This document shows positions 8,233 to 17,180 of a stretch of 64,000 nucleotides of DNA, in pieces (position 1 is the first letter of the stretch; each line of letters starts with the position of its first letter). The stretch is from JAJPHF01 sp035293805. GTDB taxonomy: Bacteria > Chloroflexota > UBA6077 > JAJPHF01. The DNA is taken from assembly GCA_035293805.1 (NCBI GenBank), contig DATGMD010000010.1, positions 62,001 through 126,000 on the forward strand. The letters are read 5' to 3'. The position numbers and the translations under genes were made by a program. The notes under the pieces are model-generated. The model had not been told where the DNA came from and did no database searches. It worked only from the letters and a program-made list of their open reading frames with translations.

Positions 8233-9999
8233 GTGCCGTTCGACGCGCTCGCGCTGCACGCCATCGCCGACGAGCTGCGAACCACGGTGCTGGACGGCCG
8301 TGTGCAGAAGGCGTTCCTGGTCGACGAGCACAGCCTGGCGCTGGAGCTGTACGCGCATCGCCAGCGCCGCTGGCTGCTCGCCAGCGCGCACCCCGAGGCC
8401 GCGCGCGCGCATCTCGTCGCGGAGCCGCAGGCGCGCGGCACCGAGCGCGTGACCCCCTTCCTGCTGCTCCTCCGCAAGCACGTGCGCGACGCGCGGCTCG
8501 TGGCCGTCGAGCAGCCGCCGCTCGAGCGGGTGCTGGAGCTGCGCTTCGCGCACCTCGACGAGCGCGGCGCCCGGCGCGAGATCACGCTCGTGCTGGAGCT
8601 GATGGGCCGCCGCAGCAACATGGTGCTGGTCCACGAGGACGGCACGGTGCTCGACGCGCTCAAGCGGGTGAGCCGGCAAGCCAACCCCGTGCGCCCGATC
8701 GTGCCGCACGGGCGCTACGAGCCACCGCCGCGGCCCGACCGGCTCGACCCGCGCCGCGCCACGTCGTACTTCGCGCTGGAGGAGCGGGTGGCCCAGGGCG
8801 CCGCCGAGCGCACGCTGGCCCAGCTGTTGCTCGCGCACCTGGCCGGCCTGAGCCCGTTCGCGGCCGAAGAGCTGGCCTACCGCGCCACCGGCGAGCACCG
8901 CGCGCCCCTAAGCCCCGGCGCCCCGCTGCCGTGGGCCGCGCTGCGCCGCGCCGCCGAGGAGCTGTTCGCCCCATTGGAGACGCACGCCTGGGAGCCGTAC
9001 CTGATCCTGCACGACGGCCAGCCCGCCGACGCGGTGCCCTACCGGCCGCACCAGTGCGCGGCGGCCGACTTGGAGCGGTGCGCGAGCCCGAGCGCCGCCT
9101 TCGAGCGCCTCTACTTGAGCGGTGGCCCGCGTGCGCTGCCGACCGAGCGGCCGCGCGCCGAACGCGGCCCCCACGCGCTGGCCCGCGCGCCGCTCCGCGC
9201 CGCGCTCGCCGACCGCCGCGCCCAAGTCGAGCGCAAGCTGGCCGCGCTGGAGCGCTCGCTCGAGGGCTCCGAACGCGCGGACGCCTTGCGCGCCGCGGGC
9301 GACGCGATCCTGGCGAACCTGCACACGCTCGCGCCGGGCCAGACCATGCTGGTGGCCGACGGCCGCGAGATCGCGCTAGACCCGGCCCTCACGCCGCTCG
9401 AGAACGCGCAGCGTTACTTCGAGGACTACACGCGGGCGCGGGATGCGGCCCGCATCGTCCCGGAGCTAATGGCGGAGGCGCGCAACGAGCTGCGCTACGT
9501 CGAGGAGATGAGCGCCCAGGTCGAGCTGGCCGACGATCCCGCGGCGCTGGAGCAGTTGCGGCGCGAGCTGGTCGGCGCGGGCCTGCTGGCCCGGAGCCGC
9601 GGCGAGACGAAGCGTGGCCGCACGGCGCCCGCCCGGGGCGGCCACCGCCGGGTCCAGGTGGACGGCTACGACGTGCTGCTCGGCACGAGCGCGCTCGGCA
9701 ACGAGCGGGTCACCTTCGAGCTGGCCGACAACGACGACCTGTGGCTGCACGCGCATGGCGTACCGGGCAGCCACGTGGTGGTGCGATCGGGCGGCCGCGC
9801 GGTGCCGGCCGAGGTGGTGGAGGCCGCGGCGCGGCTCGCCGCCGAGCACAGCGCGGCGCGGGGTGACGCGCTCGTGCTCGTGGACTGGACGCCGCGCAAG
9901 TACGTCCGCAAGATCCGGGGGGCGCCGCCGGGTTTGGTCACCTATACGCACGAGCAGACGCTGCGCGTGCGGCCCGGCACGGCGGCCGACGAGGCATGA
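8233..9999 (+). CDS. rqcH: Ribosome quality control protein RqcH (NFACT family)
   Basis: Binds obstructed 50S subunits and recruits tRNA-Ala to add C-terminal alanine tails to stalled peptides. 588 aa with the normal order: NFACT-N (1-200, with SAHPEAARAH, LLLLRKHV and LMGRRSNMVLV), a helical/coiled-coil centre (about 310-460) and the NFACT-R domain (470-585, DDLWLHAHGVPGSHVVV and PRKYVRKIRGAPPGLVTY). The Asp-Arg pair needed for tRNA recognition in Bacillus RqcH appears here as Glu98-Arg99. GTG start; a hairpin closes the gene. Confidence 0.95.
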   Translation: MPFDALALHAIADELRTTVLDGRVQKAFLVDEHSLALELYAHRQRRWLLASAHPEAARAHLVAEPQARGTERVTPFLLLLRKHVRDARLVAVEQPPLERVLELRFAHLDERGARREITLVLELMGRRSNMVLVHEDGTVLDALKRVSRQANPVRPIVPHGRYEPPPRPDRLDPRRATSYFALEERVAQGAAERTLAQLLLAHLAGLSPFAAEELAYRATGEHRAPLSPGAPLPWAALRRAAEELFAPLETHAWEPYLILHDGQPADAVPYRPHQCAAADLERCASPSAAFERLYLSGGPRALPTERPRAERGPHALARAPLRAALADRRAQVERKLAALERSLEGSERADALRAAGDAILANLHTLAPGQTMLVADGREIALDPALTPLENAQRYFEDYTRARDAARIVPELMAEARNELRYVEEMSAQVELADDPAALEQLRRELVGAGLLARSRGETKRGRTAPARGGHRRVQVDGYDVLLGTSALGNERVTFELADNDDLWLHAHGVPGSHVVVRSGGRAVPAEVVEAAARLAAEHSAARGDALVLVDWTPRKYVRKIRGAPPGLVTYTHEQTLRVRPGTAADEA

Positions 10000-10057
10000 G
10001 CGGGCAGCGGCCCGGGGCGCCGCCCTCAGCGCGCGCCGCTAGACCCCACCGGGCGAA

Positions 10058-10094
10058 AGGGGGTGAGCGCGCCAGCCGACGACGCTCACCCCCT
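10058..10094. terminator. Bidirectional hairpin between rqcH and trxA
   Basis: AGGGGGTGAGCG (10058-10069) and CGCTCACCCCCT (10083-10094): perfect 12-bp stem, 13-nt loop, between convergent genes. No T-tract. Confidence 0.55.
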
Positions 10095-10108
10095 CGCTCG
10101 CCGCGGCG

Positions 10109-10435
10109 CTAGCCGAGATGGCGCTCCAGCTTCGCCAGCAGGTCGCGCTTGGACATCGCGCCCATCAGCCGCTCGACCGGCTGACCGTTCTTGAACAGGA
10201 TCATCGTCGGAATGGCCTGGATGCCGAACTTCATGGCCGTCTGGCCGTTCTCGTCCACGTCCAGCTTGGCGACCTTTAGGCGCCCGCCCTGCTCGCTAGC
10301 AACCTCTTCCAGCACCGGCGCAATCGCCTTGCACGGCCCACACCAAGTCGCCCAGAAGTCGACAAGCACGGGGCCGGGCGCGTTCAGCACCTCGCTCTCG
10401 AACGTTGCGTCGGTAATCGCCGTGGTGGCGCCCAT
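10109..10435 (-). CDS. trxA: Thioredoxin
   Basis: Cytoplasmic disulfide reductase, 108 aa. Active site WCGPC in FWATWCGPCKAIAP (about 31-39), buried Asp and the cis-proline loop AIPTMILFKNGQ all present. GAGGTGA ribosome-binding site just upstream. It lies between rqcH (convergent) and an rfbD-like gene on the same strand, with its own promoter overlapping that gene's stop. Confidence 0.97.
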   Translation of the reverse strand: MGATTAITDATFESEVLNAPGPVLVDFWATWCGPCKAIAPVLEEVASEQGGRLKVAKLDVDENGQTAMKFGIQAIPTMILFKNGQPVERLMGAMSKRDLLAKLERHLG

Positions 10436-10516
10436 GATCTCACCTCGTCTCGGCTACTTGCCGTCATCGGGCCGTGCCGCGCTCGCCGCACTGGCCGTCC
10501 GCCGACGGCTGTCATC

Positions 10517-10545
10517 ATTATTCCGCGCCGCGCCGTAACTTACAA
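10517..10545 (-). promoter_or_regulatory. trxA promoter
   Basis: Minus strand: TTGTAA (10545-10540), 17 bases, AATAAT (10522-10517). The -35 overlaps the stop codon of the upstream gene. Leader about 75 nt. Confidence 0.55.
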
Positions 10546-11484
10546 ATCAGAAGTGGAGCCGCTGGGCGGCGTCGGCAGCCGTCCGGCCGCGGCGAGCTGT
10601 GCGTGCAGCCGCTCCAGCCCCTCGCGGGCGGTCAGTACCCGCACGCCGGGAAAGTCATGCTGGAAGCGCGCGACGGACAGGCCCGCGGCCAGGGGGCGCG
10701 GCGCCGGCTGGCGCAGCTCGGCGGTCGTGACCGGCTCGATCAGGTCGGCGTCGAGCCCGAACACCTCGGCGGCGAGCCGCGCGAAGGCGTAGCGGTCCAG
10801 GCGCGAGGCGCCCACGGTGTGATACACGCCGCGCGCGCCGGCGATCGCCAGGGCGACCACCATCTCGGCCAGGTTATCCGCGAGCGTGGGTGAGCCGATC
10901 TGGTCGGCCACCACGCGGACGCGCCGGCCGCGCGCCAGCTGGTCCAGCAGCCAGAGCACGAAGTTAGGCCGCACGTTGGGCGCGTAGCCGTAGAGGACCG
11001 TCGTGCGAGCCACCGCCCAGCGCGGGCAGCGGGCCGCCACCTCGCGCTCGCTGTCGAGCTTGGTCCGCGCGTAGACGCCCAGGGGGTTCGGCGGGTCGTC
11101 CTCGCCATACGGCCCGGCCCGCCCGTCGAAGACGTACTCGGTGGACAGGTGGACGAGCCGCGCTCCCTGCTGCGCGCAGGCGTCCGCGACGTTCGCGGTA
11201 CCGGCCACGTTGATCGCCCGCGCCGCCTCCGGCGCGCGCTCGCAGCCGTCCACGTCGGTCATCGCCGCAGTATGGACGACGACATCCGGGGCCGCCTCCG
11301 CCACCACGGCGCGCACCCGTGCCGCGTCCGTGACGTCGAGCGGGAGGAAGGGAAAGTCGCCCAGATAGGCGTTAGCGCACGGGCCGCGCGACGCCGCGAC
11401 CGGCTGGACGTCCGAGCGGCTGAGCACCGCCGCCAGCAGCTTAGTGCCCAGCAGCCCATTGCTGCCCGTGACGAGGAGTCGCAC
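10540..11484 (-). CDS. dTDP-4-dehydrorhamnose reductase-like SDR
   Basis: Extended-type short-chain dehydrogenase of the RfbD/RmlD group, 314 aa. NAD(P) loop TGSNGLLG (6-13), the strand HTAAMTDVDGCE, the STEYVFDG segment holding the catalytic Ser/Thr, and the YARTK Tyr-Lys pair. It probably makes dTDP-L-rhamnose, but no rfbA, rfbB or rfbC is adjacent, so the exact nucleotide sugar is inferred. It points away from the large glycan cluster that begins 160 bp upstream, which suggests a shared role in surface polysaccharide. Confidence 0.8.
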   Translation of the reverse strand: MRLLVTGSNGLLGTKLLAAVLSRSDVQPVAASRGPCANAYLGDFPFLPLDVTDAARVRAVVAEAAPDVVVHTAAMTDVDGCERAPEAARAINVAGTANVADACAQQGARLVHLSTEYVFDGRAGPYGEDDPPNPLGVYARTKLDSEREVAARCPRWAVARTTVLYGYAPNVRPNFVLWLLDQLARGRRVRVVADQIGSPTLADNLAEMVVALAIAGARGVYHTVGASRLDRYAFARLAAEVFGLDADLIEPVTTAELRQPAPRPLAAGLSVARFQHDFPGVRVLTAREGLERLHAQLAAAGRLPTPPSGSTSDL

Positions 11485-11531
11485 CCGCCTTCCCCGACTG
11501 CCGTTCGGCGGCCCACGCGCCGCTCACGCGG

Positions 11532-11537
11532 ATTATA
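11532..11537 (-). promoter_or_regulatory. Candidate -10 box for rfbD-like gene
   Basis: TATAAT on the minus strand 48 bp before the start codon; only a weak -35 (TGCGGG) at 17 bp. Confidence 0.4.
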
Positions 11538-11646
11538 GGCTGCCGACGCGCCCCCCCGCAGCAGGTTGCCGTCGGCGCACGCCGGATGCTACCCCGTAGG
11601 TGACCGGCCGCGAGTTGCAGGCTCACCAGACGAGCGGACACGCTGC

Positions 11647-12969
11647 ATGAAGACCACCGGGCTCCTGATTGGCGTCCCCGCCACCCCATTGTGGGCGGGT
11701 GGGATCGCCGGCGCGCTGCTCCTATACGCGCTGCTGCCGCAGCCCGCGCTGGCCCTCGCCGCCGCGGCCGGCTTCGCAGTCCTGGCGTACCAGCGGCCCG
11801 CGCTTGGGCTGGCTGCCGTGCTCGCCACCCTGCCCACGTATTACTTTCCGCGCGAGCTGGGCGGGCTGGCCATCTCGCTGCCCGAGACCGCGCTGCTGCT
11901 AACCGCCGGCGCCTGCGCCGCGCGCTGGCTGCGCCGCCGCGACCTGGCGCCCCGCGCCACGCGCTTCGATCCCTGGGTCGCCCTGCTGCTCGGCGCCGCG
12001 CTGCTCTCGCTGCTACCCACCGAGTATGTAAAGCTGAGCCTCCGCAGCCTGCGCACGCTGATCCTGGAGCCGGTGCTGTTTTACTATCTGGTCGCGGCGG
12101 TCTGTCCGACGCTCGGCCGCATGCGGCCCCTGCTCGCCGGGTTTCTCGGCGGGGCCGCGGCCATCTCCTTGCTGGCGGTCGCGCAGGCCGTGGCCAACGT
12201 CAACACGGTGCAGGTGGAGGGCGTCCGGCGCGCGCTGGGGCTTTACCCGTCGCCGAACCAGCTCGCACTGTACCTGGGCTATGCACTGCCGTTCGCCGTG
12301 TCGCTCGCGCTCTGGGTGCGCGCCGCGCGGCGGTGGTGCGCCGCCCTGGCCGGCCTGCTCGCGCTCGCGCTGGTCCTCACCTTCAGCGTCGGCGGCTGGC
12401 TGGGCGCGGGCGCGTCGCTGCTCGTGCTGGCCGCGCTCTTCAGCCGGCGCGCGCTGGCCCTGACAGCCGCCGCCGGGACGATGGCGGGCGCCGCCGCCCT
12501 GCTGGTGGCCGCGCGCTTGGGCATCGAGCGCGTGCTGAGCGGCACGACCGCCACTTTCCGCGTGCAGATCTGGACCGCCGCGCTCGCCATGCTGCGGGAT
12601 CATCCGCTGCTGGGGATCGGGCTCGACAACTTTCTCTATCGCTATCAACTCCAATACATCCTGCCGGAGGCGTGGGCCGAGCCGAACATCTCCCATCCCC
12701 ACAACTGGGTGCTGCAGTTCTGGCTGGAGCTGGGCTTCTTGGGCCTCGTCGCGGCGCTTGGCCTGCTCGGCCGCTTCGCGTGGCTGGCCGTCCACGGCTT
12801 GCGGGCCGCCCCCGCGGGCGTGGAGCGCGCGCTGCTGGCCGGCGCGCTCGCCAGCGTGGCGGGCGTGCTCGTCCACGGGGCGCTGGACAACTCGTACTTC
12901 CTAGTGGACCTCGCGGTGCTCTTCTGGTGGCAGATGGCGATTGCCGCGGCAGCGCGGCCCCGGACGTAG
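11647..12969 (+). CDS. O-antigen ligase/polymerase family membrane protein (Wzy_C type), first copy
   Basis: 440 aa, about ten to twelve hydrophobic segments. The periplasmic loop and following helices carry the Wzy_C signature: RVQIWTAALAMLRDHPLLGIGLDNF, then HPHNWVLQFWLELG near residue 355, which is the usual H-N-xx-L-x-xxx-E-xG pattern. Proteins of this family join lipid-linked glycan repeats (polymerase) or transfer them to an acceptor (ligase); sequence alone does not tell which. ATG at 11647 is the first Met before the first membrane segment. First gene of the plus-strand glycan cluster. Confidence 0.85.
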   Translation: MKTTGLLIGVPATPLWAGGIAGALLLYALLPQPALALAAAAGFAVLAYQRPALGLAAVLATLPTYYFPRELGGLAISLPETALLLTAGACAARWLRRRDLAPRATRFDPWVALLLGAALLSLLPTEYVKLSLRSLRTLILEPVLFYYLVAAVCPTLGRMRPLLAGFLGGAAAISLLAVAQAVANVNTVQVEGVRRALGLYPSPNQLALYLGYALPFAVSLALWVRAARRWCAALAGLLALALVLTFSVGGWLGAGASLLVLAALFSRRALALTAAAGTMAGAAALLVAARLGIERVLSGTTATFRVQIWTAALAMLRDHPLLGIGLDNFLYRYQLQYILPEAWAEPNISHPHNWVLQFWLELGFLGLVAALGLLGRFAWLAVHGLRAAPAGVERALLAGALASVAGVLVHGALDNSYFLVDLAVLFWWQMAIAAAARPRT

Positions 12970-13022
12970 GCTCGCCTGGCGCGCGGGCGCGCAATTATTG
13001 GCGGCCTTGGCGTGACAGTCGC

Positions 13023-13028
13023 TACAAT
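13023..13028 (+). promoter_or_regulatory. Candidate -10 box upstream of NAD-dependent epimerase gene
   Basis: TACAAT in the 174-bp gap after the first ligase gene, about 115 bp before the next start. Nearest -35-like hexamer (TTGGCG) is 19 bp away, so only moderate support. Confidence 0.35.
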
Positions 13029-13143
13029 GCTTGGGTCGCCTCTCGCGCGGCGGGGGTATGGCGCGTGCCGTCCCCGCGCGCATCTGTCCCGCAAGAATGC
13101 CTGGCGACTAATACGCTATCGCGAACGATCGCGGCGAGGGCCC

Positions 13144-14085
13144 ATGAAGCTGCTGGTAGCGGGAGGGGCGGGCTTCGTGGGCTCGCACCTCTGTGAGCGC
13201 CTCCTGGACGCCGGCCACCAGGTGGTCTGCGTCGACAGCATGATCACCGGCGACCGCCGCAACGTTGCCCACCTGCTCGGGCGCGAAGCCTTCGAACTGC
13301 TGGTCCAAGACATCACCCAGCCGCTCGACGTGGCGGTGGAGGGCATCTTTCACCTGGCCAGCCCAGCCAGTCCGGTGGCGTACCAGCACCACCCGGAGGA
13401 GACGGCGCTCGCCAACGCCCTCGGCTCCCGCGAGCTGCTGAGGCTCGCCCGTCAGCGGCAGGCGCGCTACCTGTTCGCCTCGACCTCCGAGGTCTACGGC
13501 GACCCCGAGGAGCACCCGCAGCGCGAGACGTACTGGGGCCATGTGAATCCGGTCGGGCCCCGCGCCTGCTACGACGAGAGCAAGCGCTTTGGCGAAGCCT
13601 TGACCATGGTCTACCTCACCCAGTACGGCCTCGACGCCCGCATCATCCGCATCTTCAACACCTACGGGCCGCGCAGCGATCCGAACGACGGCCGCCTGGT
13701 CCCCAACTTCGTGACCCAGGCATTGCGTGGGGAGCCGCTCACCGTCTACGGCGACGGCAGCCAGACGCGCAGTCTCTGTTACGTCGAGGACCTGGTGCGC
13801 GGGATCGAGCTAGCGATGTTCGCCCCCGACACGACCGGGCTCGTGGTCAACCTCGGCAATCCCGAGGAGCACACCGTCCTGGAGTACGCCGAGCTGATCC
13901 GCGAGCTGGTCGGGACGTCCGTGGAGATCGCCTTCCGCCCGCTGCCGGCCGACGATCCGACGCGCCGTCGCCCGGACATCACGCGGGCGAGGGAGATGCT
14001 CGGCTGGCAGCCGCGCGTGCCGCTGCGCGAGGGGTTAGAGCGCACGATCGCCTGGTTCCGCGAGGCCGGCGCGGCCGGGGCCTGA
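13144..14085 (+). CDS. UDP-glucuronate decarboxylase-like SDR epimerase
   Basis: 313 aa extended SDR. NAD loop GGAGFVGSH (7-15), FASTSEVYGDPEEHPQ, then GPRACYDESKRFGE with the YxxxK pair, and IRIFNTYGPR. The arrangement VNPVGPRACYDESKR and the early FHLASPASPVAYQ are characteristic of UDP-xylose synthases (UXS), which convert UDP-glucuronate to UDP-xylose for surface glycans. A dTDP-glucose dehydratase is the main alternative and less likely. It stops two bases before the second ligase gene. Confidence 0.85.
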   Translation: MKLLVAGGAGFVGSHLCERLLDAGHQVVCVDSMITGDRRNVAHLLGREAFELLVQDITQPLDVAVEGIFHLASPASPVAYQHHPEETALANALGSRELLRLARQRQARYLFASTSEVYGDPEEHPQRETYWGHVNPVGPRACYDESKRFGEALTMVYLTQYGLDARIIRIFNTYGPRSDPNDGRLVPNFVTQALRGEPLTVYGDGSQTRSLCYVEDLVRGIELAMFAPDTTGLVVNLGNPEEHTVLEYAELIRELVGTSVEIAFRPLPADDPTRRRPDITRAREMLGWQPRVPLREGLERTIAWFREAGAAGA

Positions 14086-14087
14086 GC

Positions 14088-15569
14088 ATGAGCCGGATGC
14101 CTGCCCAGCGTAGTCTCCCCCTGCCCGCACTACCGCCCCTCACGCGCGAAACTGGGCTGCTCGGCGCGCTGGCCCTGGCGATTGGCGCGGCCCTCGCGCT
14201 CCTGCCGCCGATCCAGGCCGCCGCGCTCTTAGTAGCGGCGGTCGTCGTGCCGCTGGCCCTGGCGCGTCCGCTCGTCGCGCTCTGCCTCGCGCTCGTGGCG
14301 GTGCCGCTCTCCTCCGAATGGGGCCTGGGACTCGGCGGCCTGAACCTGACTCTCATGGAGCCGGCGGTCGGGCTGGCCGCGCTCGCCTGGCTCATCGACG
14401 GCGCGCGCCGGCGCTCGCTCCGCATCTGGCCGTCGGCGCTGCTGGCTGCCCAGCTCCTCGTCTTCGCGCTATTCGTGATCTCGGCGCTTGGCGCCGAGGC
14501 CCCGGGGCCCAGCCTCAAGGACACCCTGAAATGGCTCGAGCTAGTGGTGGTGTTCGTGCTGACGGTCGATCAGGCGCGCCGCGCGTCGCAGGCCCGCTGG
14601 CTGCTACTGGCGCTGGTCGGCGCGGCCAGCCTCGAGGCGGCCTACGGGCTGTTCCAGTTCCTCACGCGGCGCGGCCCGGACTTCTTCGTCATCGGTCCGT
14701 TCATGCGCGCCTTTGGCCACTTCAGCCAGCCCAACCCGTTCGCCGGCTATTTGGCAACAGCCCTCCCGGTCGCCTTCGCACTCGCCCTGTGGAGTAAGGA
14801 CGAGGAGGCCGGGCCGCTTCGCCTGGCGGCGCTCGGCCCTCGGCGCTTGTCGGCAAGCGTCGCCCTCTGGGCGCGGCCGGCCACCCTGCTGCTGGCCGCC
14901 GCGGTGTTCGCCAGCCTGTCGCGCGGCGCCTGGATGGGCGTGGCGCTCGCGGGCGCCGTAATGTTGGCGGTCGCCAGCCCCCGCTCCCGCCGCTGGCTCG
15001 TGGCCCTGTGCGCGGCGCTGCTGCTCTTGGGGCTCTTGGGGCTGGTAGGCGCGCTGCCGGCGGTGGTCTCCGAGCGGCTGGGCGTGGTGGCCGAGTATTT
15101 CGGCCTGTTCGACGTGCGCACGGTGGACGTCACCCCAGAGAACTGGTCGATCGTCGAGCGGATGGCCCACTGGCAGGCGGGCTGGTATATGTTCCTCGAG
15201 CACCCCTGGTTCGGCGTCGGCCCCGGCAACTACGACGCCGTCTACGACCGCTACAACCTGCCGGGCTGGCTGGAGTCGCTGGGCCACGCCCACAACTACT
15301 ACTTGAACCTGGCGGCCGAGACGGGCATCTTCGGCCTGAGCGGCTTCCTCCTCACGCTGGCGCTGGCCTATCGCGCGGCCATTCGCGGGCTGCGCAGCCC
15401 CAATCCCTTCTGGCGGGCCGTGGCCCTCGGCACCCTCGGCTCGCTGGTCGCCATCTCCTTGCACAGCGCGTTCGACAACCTCTTCGTCCACGGCGTCAGC
15501 GTTCAGATCGGGGCGCTGATGGGCCTCGCCGCGCTGTCCAGCGGCCAGGCCGAGGCCGACCGTGGGTAG
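14088..15569 (+). CDS. O-antigen ligase/polymerase family membrane protein (Wzy_C type), second copy
   Basis: 493 aa, about twelve membrane segments. Wzy_C region: MAHWQAGWYMFLEHPWFGVGPGNY, then LGHAHNYYLNLAAETGIFGL, matching the family's H-N-xx-L-xxx-x-E-xG motif. It shares the motif layout of the first copy but not close sequence, so it is a distant paralogue rather than a recent duplicate. It starts two bases after the epimerase stop and overlaps the next gene by eight bases, which places it in one operon. Confidence 0.85.
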   Translation: MSRMPAQRSLPLPALPPLTRETGLLGALALAIGAALALLPPIQAAALLVAAVVVPLALARPLVALCLALVAVPLSSEWGLGLGGLNLTLMEPAVGLAALAWLIDGARRRSLRIWPSALLAAQLLVFALFVISALGAEAPGPSLKDTLKWLELVVVFVLTVDQARRASQARWLLLALVGAASLEAAYGLFQFLTRRGPDFFVIGPFMRAFGHFSQPNPFAGYLATALPVAFALALWSKDEEAGPLRLAALGPRRLSASVALWARPATLLLAAAVFASLSRGAWMGVALAGAVMLAVASPRSRRWLVALCAALLLLGLLGLVGALPAVVSERLGVVAEYFGLFDVRTVDVTPENWSIVERMAHWQAGWYMFLEHPWFGVGPGNYDAVYDRYNLPGWLESLGHAHNYYLNLAAETGIFGLSGFLLTLALAYRAAIRGLRSPNPFWRAVALGTLGSLVAISLHSAFDNLFVHGVSVQIGALMGLAALSSGQAEADRG

Positions 15570-16626
15570 GCCCGTCGCGCCGGAGGAAGCGCCCACGCCC
15601 TTCCCGGCCACGACCGAGATCGGCCCGAGCGCGCCGCCGGCGCTGGGCGCGCGCCTGACCCAGCCACGCACGCTGATCTCGTTCGCGATCGGGTTTGGGC
15701 TGCTGTTCGTCGCCATTCAGCGCCTCGACGTGAACCTCGCCACCACCTGGGAGGTCTTGCGCAGCGCGAACGTGCCGCTCTACGTGCTGGCCCTCGTCGT
15801 CTACTACGTGGCTTTCGTCTTTCGCAGCATGCGCTGGCGCACCCTCTTGCGCAACGTCGGGTACCGGCGGCGCGAGGGAGTGGTGCTGCCGCGGCTCTTT
15901 GGGCTGGGCCGCATTCTGCTGCTGAGCTGGTTTGCCAATTGCCTCGTTCCGGCCAAGCTGGGCGACGCCTACCGCGCCTACCTCTTGAAGCGCGACGCGG
16001 ACGTCTCGTTCTCGAAGACGATGGGCACCGTGCTGGCCGAGCGCATCCTCGACCTGCTGGTGCTGTTCGGGCTGCTCGGGCTCGCAGCCGTCCTCGCGTT
16101 TGGAGCGGCGCTGCCCACCGCCGTCGTCTCGCTGATGGAGCTGGCGCTCGTGCTGGCCGTCCTGCTCGTCGTCGGACTGGTCGCCATGCGGCTCCTGGGC
16201 GGGCGGATCCGCGGCTGGCTACCGCTGCGGCTGCAAGGCAAGTACGACTCGTTCGAAGCGGGCACGCTCCAATCGTTCCGCGCGCTGCCGGCGCTGACCG
16301 CCTATACCGTCGTCATCTGGCTGTTCGAGGCGGTGCGCCTGTATCTGGTGATGCTGTCGCTCGGCGTGTGGCGCGCCAACGCGGCGGTGCCGCTGTTCAT
16401 CGGCCTCGCCGGCGCGCTGCTCACCACCGTGCCCATCACGCCCGCCGGGCTCGGCTTTGTCGAGTCGGGCCTGGTGAGCCTCCTCCTGCTGGCTGGCGGC
16501 CTGGACCTCATCGGCGGGATGAGCACCGCGGTGGCGCTGTCCATCGCGCTGCTCGATCGCTCCATCACCTACCTCAGCCTCGTCGCGTTCGGCGCCGTCT
16601 TGCACCTCTGGCCTGGAAAGCGGTAA
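15562..16626 (+). CDS. Flippase-like integral membrane protein (LPG_synthase_TM family)
   Basis: 354 aa with about eight membrane helices after a short cytosolic N-terminus. The conserved segments WFANCLVPAKLGDAYRAYLL and TTVPITPAGLGFVESG are those of the PF03706 (AglD/MprF-TM-like) family, which moves or acts on lipid-linked glycans. GTG start overlaps the previous stop by eight bases. Its place between a polymerase-like gene and glycosyltransferases suggests lipid-glycan flipping; no Wzx-type flippase is present in the cluster. Confidence 0.82.
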   Translation: MGRPVAPEEAPTPFPATTEIGPSAPPALGARLTQPRTLISFAIGFGLLFVAIQRLDVNLATTWEVLRSANVPLYVLALVVYYVAFVFRSMRWRTLLRNVGYRRREGVVLPRLFGLGRILLLSWFANCLVPAKLGDAYRAYLLKRDADVSFSKTMGTVLAERILDLLVLFGLLGLAAVLAFGAALPTAVVSLMELALVLAVLLVVGLVAMRLLGGRIRGWLPLRLQGKYDSFEAGTLQSFRALPALTAYTVVIWLFEAVRLYLVMLSLGVWRANAAVPLFIGLAGALLTTVPITPAGLGFVESGLVSLLLLAGGLDLIGGMSTAVALSIALLDRSITYLSLVAFGAVLHLWPGKR

Positions 16627-16735
16627 AGTCCGGGCCGCGACGGCCGCTCGCCAGCCCCCCGCCTACGTGCCCACGGAAGTGACAACGGGCGGCCGGCCAC
16701 ACGCGGTCAGCCCAGGCGGACGGCAGAGGGAGGCC

Positions 16736-17161
16736 ATGGCGAGCGGACAGGGCGTGAAGGAGCTGGAGAACCTCGGCATCTGGCGGCGGGCCTACGAGCT
16801 GGCGCTGCAGGTGTACGAGGAGACGGCCAGCGTGCCTGTCGTCGAGCCGGAGCTGCAGGCGCAGCTGCGGCGCGCGGCGGGCGCCGTGGGCGGCCACATC
16901 GCCGACGGCTTCGGCCGCTACTCCCGCGCCGAGTACCTACGCGCCCTCCACCAGGCGCGCGGCGCCCTCATGGAGACGCGGCACTACCTGCACCTCGCGC
17001 GTGCGCTCGACTACCTGCCGGCGGAGGTCGCCGGGCGCCTGCTTGACGCCACCATGCGCCTGAACGGCGAGCTTCACCGCACCGTGACGGCGCTGCGCGA
17101 CCGGTCAGCGGCGGTGCCGCCCTCCGAGCCCGGCCGGCGCGCCTCCGCCGTCGACAATTAG
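16736..17161 (+). CDS. Four-helix bundle protein (S23 / IVP-like)
   Basis: 141 aa. The pattern LENLGIWRRAYELALQVYEET, LRRAAGAVGGHIADGFGR, then YLRALHQARGALMETRHYL and a last helix is that of the small four-helix bundle family first seen in 23S rRNA intervening sequences (TIGR02436). Its function is unknown. The ATG at 16736 has AGAGGGAGG just before it. In this window it lies inside the glycan cluster, not in an rRNA gene, 19 bp ahead of a glycosyltransferase. Confidence 0.8.
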   Translation: MASGQGVKELENLGIWRRAYELALQVYEETASVPVVEPELQAQLRRAAGAVGGHIADGFGRYSRAEYLRALHQARGALMETRHYLHLARALDYLPAEVAGRLLDATMRLNGELHRTVTALRDRSAAVPPSEPGRRASAVDN

Positions 17162-17180
17162 CGCGGCCGATCGCTCCGCC

